Assembly: GCF_007595705.1 (NCBI RefSeq)
Contig: NZ_NISY01000004.1
Span: 496,001 to 560,000 of the forward strand
Reading direction: 5' to 3'
DNA: 64,000 bases
Source of the DNA: Streptomyces sp. SAJ15
GTDB taxonomy: Bacteria; Actinomycetota; Actinomycetes; Streptomycetales; Streptomycetaceae
Both the position numbers and the translations under genes were made by a program. Below are positions 60,785 to 64,000 of the stretch, one piece after another (positions within the stretch are counted from its first letter, which is position 1; each line of letters opens with the position of its first letter). Under the pieces are notes generated by a model. It searched no databases. It was not told the origin of the DNA and saw only the letters and a program-made list of their open reading frames with translations.

Positions 60785-62227
60785 CTAGAGCGTGCGCGCC
60801 GGGTCGAAGGCACCCGGGTGGGTCTGTTCGCGGACGGCGACGTACTGCTGGCGGACGGCCTGGCCGACGGCGAGCTCCTCGCCCGGCTCGAAGACCTGGC
60901 TGGCCGCCGCGGGCCACATCGGCGGCTGGCGCGGGGAGAGGGTGCCGTGGTGGACGCCGAGGGCCCAGGCGGCCTGGCGGGCGGCTCCCAGGGCGGCGTA
61001 GTCGGCCGGCTGGGGGACGACGACCTGCGCGCCGAAGAGGGCGGGGGCGATCGCCCGGACGGCGGGGAGGTCGGCGGCCGGGCCGAGGAGGAAGACGCGG
61101 CGCACCTCCACCCCACGCCCGCGCAGCACGTCCAGCGCGTCCGCGAGCCCGCACAGCATGCCCTCGAAGGCGGCCCGCGCCAGGTGCTCCCGCTTCATGC
61201 TCTCGCGCCGCAGGCCGGCCAGCGTGCCGGCGGTGTGCGGGAGGTGCGGGGTGCGCTCGCCCTCCAGATAGGGGAGGAGGACCAGACCGTAGGAGCCGGG
61301 GGAGGAGGTGAGGGCGAGCTCGGAGAGGCCCTCCAGGTCGCAGCCGAGCAGCTCCGCGGTGCCACGCAGCGCCCGCACCGCGTTGAGGGTGTGCACCACC
61401 GGAAGGTGCATGCCGGTGGCGTCCGCGTACGAGGTGATGGTGCCGGTGGGGTCCGCGAGCGCCTCGTGGTGGACGGCGAAGACGGAGCCGGAGGCGCCGA
61501 GGGAGATCACCGCGTCGCCGATGCCGACGCCCAACCCGAAGGCCGCCGCCATCGTCTCGCCGGTGCCGGCGGAGATCAGCAGCCCCTCGGGGGTGTGGCC
61601 GGCGGGCTCGCAGGGGCCGATGACGTCGGGAAGCCGCACCCGGTGGCCCAGGGCCAGCTCCACCAGGTCGGGGCGGTAGCCGCCGGTCGCCGCCGACCAG
61701 AAGCCGGTGCCGGAGGCGGCGCCGCGGTCGGTGGTGCGCCGCACCGGGCGGCCCAGCAGCTGCCACACCAGCCAGTCGTGCGGCTGGAGCAGCTCGGCCA
61801 CCCGGCGCGCCGACTCCGGCTCGGAGCGGGCCAGCCAGCGCAGCTTCGCCACGGCCAGGCCGGAGTGCGGCACCAGGCCGACGGCCTGCGCCCAGGCGGA
61901 GCGCCCGCCGAGCGCGTCGATCAGGTCGGCCGCGGCGGCCTGCGCCCGCTTGTCGTTGCCGGCCATCGCGGGGCGCACCAGCACCCCGCCGGCGTCCAGC
62001 GCCAGCAGCCCTTGCTGCTGCGCGGAGACGCCGATGGCCTGCACGCCCTCCAGCAGACCGCCCTCGGCGGCCTCCCCGAGGGAGAGCAGCCACACCTGCG
62101 GGTCCACATCGCTGCCGCCGGCCGGGTGCGGCGCGTACCCCTGCTTGAGTACGGCACCCGTGTCCGTGTCGCAGACGACGATGCGCGTGCTCTCCGACGA
62201 GCTGTCCAGACCGGCGACTATCCCCAT
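60785..62227 (-). CDS. xylB: Xylulokinase-like FGGY carbohydrate kinase
   Basis: Phosphorylates a sugar, probably D-xylulose, for entry into the pentose phosphate pathway. The 480-residue protein has the FGGY fold: N-terminal phosphate motif VAGLDSSSESTRIVVCDTDTG, the xylulokinase-type segment IGVSAQQQGLLALD, the ATPase segment ISLGASGSVFAV, and the C-terminal VRRVFLLGPAADLPAVRAI. No xylose isomerase is adjacent, so the exact substrate is inferred from similarity. Start ATG 62227. Confidence 0.88.
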   Translation of the reverse strand: MGIVAGLDSSSESTRIVVCDTDTGAVLKQGYAPHPAGGSDVDPQVWLLSLGEAAEGGLLEGVQAIGVSAQQQGLLALDAGGVLVRPAMAGNDKRAQAAAADLIDALGGRSAWAQAVGLVPHSGLAVAKLRWLARSEPESARRVAELLQPHDWLVWQLLGRPVRRTTDRGAASGTGFWSAATGGYRPDLVELALGHRVRLPDVIGPCEPAGHTPEGLLISAGTGETMAAAFGLGVGIGDAVISLGASGSVFAVHHEALADPTGTITSYADATGMHLPVVHTLNAVRALRGTAELLGCDLEGLSELALTSSPGSYGLVLLPYLEGERTPHLPHTAGTLAGLRRESMKREHLARAAFEGMLCGLADALDVLRGRGVEVRRVFLLGPAADLPAVRAIAPALFGAQVVVPQPADYAALGAARQAAWALGVHHGTLSPRQPPMWPAAASQVFEPGEELAVGQAVRQQYVAVREQTHPGAFDPARTL

Positions 62228-62283
62228 AGCCCCAGATGATGCCCTATCGCCGCACTGCGGGCGTCCGGTATCGGCGTGGGGCG

Positions 62284-62583
62284 TCAGGTGTTGCTGGTGC
62301 CCCAGTCGTCGTCCTCCGGCGCCCGGTCCTCGCGCAGCGAGCGGACCCGGCTCGCCATGGAGTCCGGGAGCCGGTCCCCGACCCTGGAGCTCACCGTGTC
62401 GAACGCCTTGGAGGCGGCCTTGCGCCCGCTGAGCGCGGTGGCCTCGGCGGTGTTGCGCACCGCCGGATTCCGGGCGACCCGCTGCGCGGCTTTGCGCAGC
62501 TGCTCGTACCGCTCGCGGCCGGCGCGCGTGCCGAGCACGTACCCGACGGCCACTCCGGTGATGAACGTCAGCCGGTAGCGCAT
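62284..62583 (-). CDS. YtxH-domain small membrane protein
   Basis: A 99-residue protein with one N-terminal membrane helix (RLTFITGVAVGYVLGTRAG) followed by the YtxH-type segment RERYEQLRKAAQRVARNPAVRNTAE and an acidic tail ending EDDDWGTSNT. Such proteins are widespread and often stress-related in Firmicutes; the role in Streptomyces is unknown. ATG 62583 has GGGAAGGG upstream. Confidence 0.85.
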   Translation of the reverse strand: MRYRLTFITGVAVGYVLGTRAGRERYEQLRKAAQRVARNPAVRNTAEATALSGRKAASKAFDTVSSRVGDRLPDSMASRVRSLREDRAPEDDDWGTSNT

Positions 62584-62781
62584 CCCACTGCCCTTCCCGT
62601 TGGACCTGGCCCCGTACCCGCCTACCCTCGGCCGCCGGAGATCACCCGTCGGACACGCGCAGGCCACCTCGGGGATACCGATTGGCGGAGCACCCCCCTG
62701 CTTGCGCTAATGTATGTCTCGCAGCGAGCGCGCGCCGTCCGGCTGGACCGGGTGGGGGCGTGATCGAGGCACACGGAGCAA

Positions 62782-62854
62782 TCCCCTGTAGCTCAATTGG
62801 CAGAGCAGCCGGCTGTTAACCGGCAGGTTACTGGTTCGAGTCCAGTCGGGGGAG
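62782..62854 (+). tRNA. tRNA-Asn (GTT), first copy
   Basis: 73-nt cloverleaf: acceptor TCCCCTG/CGGGGGA (one G-U), D-arm GCTC...GAGC, anticodon loop CTGTTAA with GTT at 62815-62817, T-arm ACTGG-TTCGAGT-CCAGT. No encoded CCA. Second copy follows after 5 nt. Confidence 0.95.
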
Positions 62855-62859
62855 CTCGG

Positions 62860-62932
62860 TCCCCTGTAGCTCAATTGGCAGAGCATTCGGCTGTTAACCG
62901 GAGGGTTACTGGTTCGAGTCCAGTCGGGGGAG
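62860..62932 (+). tRNA. tRNA-Asn (GTT), second copy
   Basis: 73-nt cloverleaf identical to the first copy except around the anticodon stem (TTCGG/CCGGA here, GCCGG/CCGGC there) and the adjoining variable region. Anticodon GTT at 62893-62895. Followed by a strong terminator. Confidence 0.95.
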
Positions 62933-62941
62933 CAGCGGAAG

Positions 62942-62965
62942 AGGACCCCTTCGGGGGTCCTTTTT
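62942..62965 (+). terminator. Terminator of the tRNA-Asn pair
   Basis: AGGACCCC (62942-62949), UUCG tetraloop, GGGGTCCT, then a run of T to 62965: a classical Rho-independent terminator 9 bp after the second tRNA. Confidence 0.92.
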
Positions 62966-63212
62966 CATGTTCCGGCCCGCACGGGGGAGGACTACCAGGA
63001 CGGTTTCCGACCGGTGCCGGCCCGGAACGCGGCCGGTTTCAGGCCCGGATTTCGGCCTCGGGAAATTTCCCGACCCACCGGGAACCGAACGTCGGTGATC
63101 GCAGTCCTCTAGGTTGGCAGTGCCGCTTACGGCGGCCCCCCGGGGCAACAGATCGTATGAGCGGCTATGCTGCGGCAGACGGCGCGCACAGATGTGCGCG
63201 ACACGCCGCTAC

Positions 63213-63289
63213 GGGGCGGTAGCTCAGCCGGTTAGAGCAGCGGACTCATAATCCGTCGGCCGTGGGTTCGAGTCCCACCCGCCCCACCA
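63213..63289 (+). tRNA. tRNA with CAU anticodon (Ile2 or elongator Met)
   Basis: 77 nt including encoded CCA: acceptor GGGGCGG/CCGCCCC with discriminator A, D-arm GCTC...GAGC, anticodon loop CTCATAA with CAT at 63247-63249, T-arm GTGGG-TTCGAGT-CCCAC. A CAU anticodon fits elongator Met or the lysidine-modified Ile2 tRNA. The initiator is excluded, because the first acceptor pair is a normal G-C. It is the likely attachment site of the element that begins just downstream. Confidence 0.92.
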
Positions 63290-63331
63290 CCCACTACGCG
63301 GGGAGAACCGTTTCTACCTGCGGAAACGTAA

Positions 63332-63369
63332 GAACGGGGGGCACCACTCCAAGGTGGTGCCCCCCGTTC
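63332..63369. terminator. Hairpin between tRNA and integrase gene
   Basis: Perfect 16-bp arms at 63332-63347 and 63354-63369 with a 6-nt loop, 43 bp after the tRNA. It can end both the tRNA transcript and the convergent integrase transcript. Confidence 0.85.
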
Positions 63370-63388
63370 ATCCGTTCAGACCAAGATC

Positions 63389-63427
63389 CAGTGGACACAC
63401 AGTGGACGCGGGGGCGATTCAGTGGAC
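63389..63427. repeat. CAGTGGAC arm-type repeats of the second element
   Basis: CAGTGGAC occurs at 63389-63396, 63400-63407 and 63420-63427, spaced 11 and 20 bp. Between tRNA and integrase end, these resemble integrase arm-binding sites, like the GTGCCCT clusters of the first element. Confidence 0.6.
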
Positions 63428-63437
63428 AGAAGCGCCC

Positions 63438-64000
63438 TCACGCCGCCTTCCGGCGCCCTTTCGGAGCCCGGAGACCGTGGCGGGACGCCGCCGGAGGCAA
63501 GCCGGTCGGTAGGGCCCATGCCTCGACGGTCGGGGACTCGGAGCGGGCGACCGTGAAGCGCGTGAGCGAGAAGTCGGCTCGCTGCTCCTCGAGGTAGCGG
63601 TCGTTGAAGTTCTCCACGCGCACCAGCTCCAGGTCGCTCGCGGAGCAGTGATCACGTACCCACTTCACCGCTCCGTTGGCGGCGTCGTCCTGACCCCGGC
63701 CGGTCAGGGTGATCATGCCGAGGAGGTCGGAGTCCGGTTGGGTCTGCGCTCCGACGGCCCAGGTGTCGCCTGACTGCCTGGCGCCGTGCGCGAAGAAGAC
63801 GGCGATGTCGTTCTGCCAAGCTGCCTCGGGGATCGTCAGCGGGGTGCGCACCTGGAAGGGGACGTCGCGGGGGACGACGGCCATGACCGACTCTGCCTCG
63901 GCCCGCAGCATCTCGGGCAGCACGCTGGTGTACGTGTCGGAGGTGATCTGGCGCGAGGAGTGCCCCAGCTTCTCTTGGACGACCTTGATGTCGTGCCCGG
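63438..64000 (-). CDS. int: Tyrosine integrase C-terminus with long tail (cut by window edge)
   Basis: The last 187 residues of a tyrosine recombinase read in from the right edge. The catalytic end is clear: GHDIKVVQEKLGHSSRQITSDTYTSVLPEML, with the conserved His in KLGHSS and the nucleophilic Tyr in DTYTSVL. Most integrases stop about 15-30 residues after this Tyr. This one continues about 160 residues (VPFQVRTPLTIPEAAWQNDIAVFF ... FSLTRFTVARSESPTVEAWALP) without a stop. The tail resembles no domain I know. The gene points at the CAU tRNA, so an element integrated there extends to the right. Confidence 0.85.
   Translation of the reverse strand, partial: GHDIKVVQEKLGHSSRQITSDTYTSVLPEMLRAEAESVMAVVPRDVPFQVRTPLTIPEAAWQNDIAVFFAHGARQSGDTWAVGAQTQPDSDLLGMITLTGRGQDDAANGAVKWVRDHCSASDLELVRVENFNDRYLEEQRADFSLTRFTVARSESPTVEAWALPTGLPPAASRHGLRAPKGRRKAA

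Noticed and set aside
62906..63148. Minus-strand 80-residue frame ending in PRLDSNQ
   Set aside because: This C-terminus is the translated reverse of a tRNA-Asn 3' end, another common artefact.
62797..63222. A 141-residue open frame over the tRNA-Asn genes
   Set aside because: It reads through two tRNAs and a terminator; such frames are a known annotation artefact.

Overview
The window is high-GC actinobacterial DNA and reads as a Streptomyces chromosome arm close to the core. Two blocks have the order I know from Streptomyces genomes: recO-uppS-zur-znuBCA-glyS on the left, and dgt-(ferredoxin reductase)-dnaG-hrdA-xylB-tRNA-Asn on the right. Most genes start with ATG or GTG behind a GGAGG-type site. 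Many neighbours overlap by GTGA/ATGA, and many gene ends carry long GC-rich hairpins.

Layout. 1-6.8 kb: recombination/cell-wall genes, then a Zur-controlled zinc uptake system (znuA, znuC, znuB, zur) divergent from glyS. 6.8-13.4 kb: a Uma2-type protein, a TetR/aldo-keto reductase pair with a palindromic control region, and an MmyB-like regulator between two DHA2-type drug exporters. 13.5-17.7 kb: dusB and ppdK. 17,968-26,374: an 8.4-kb integrated element bounded by 35-bp perfect direct repeats. It carries a tyrosine integrase, a phage-type repressor, an AlpA-like excisionase, a primase-polymerase, a helicase and a phage terminase small subunit, but no structural or conjugation genes. It looks like a phage satellite (PICI-like) rather than a conjugative element. 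Its attachment core is itself a terminator hairpin with 13-6-13 geometry. 26.7-39 kb: an ArsR-type regulator, a PhoX-like secreted protein, a sugar ABC uptake operon without its ATPase, an SDR enzyme, nirBD with a GlnR-like box, a TauE-type permease and a MarR regulator.

39.1-45.1 kb holds an accessory locus that I read as a lasso peptide cluster. It has a 48-residue precursor with a 15-residue core, an asparagine-synthetase-like cyclase broken by one frameshift, a B2-type protease and a GNAT acetyltransferase, in the order A-C-B-T of the acetylated lasso peptide albusnodin. The predicted core has Glu at position 8 and Lys at position 10, as in albusnodin. Directly upstream are three tiny overlapping genes and a divergent XRE regulator. 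The leader of the first small gene matches a leader inside the satellite over 40 bp without a mismatch.

45.1-64 kb: a quinone-reductase-like oxidoreductase, an alpha/beta hydrolase, a LysR regulator divergent from an acyl-CoA ligase, a cupin, cutA, a YdcF-like protein, adenine deaminase, a sirohydrochlorin-chelatase-like protein overlapping dgt, the reductase, dnaG, the sigma factor gene hrdA, xylB, a YtxH protein, two tRNA-Asn genes and a CAU-anticodon tRNA. A second integrative element begins just after that tRNA. Only the C-terminus of its integrase, with a long unusual tail, lies in the window.

All calls rest on reading the sequence and the translated proteins and on family knowledge. 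No database search was possible.
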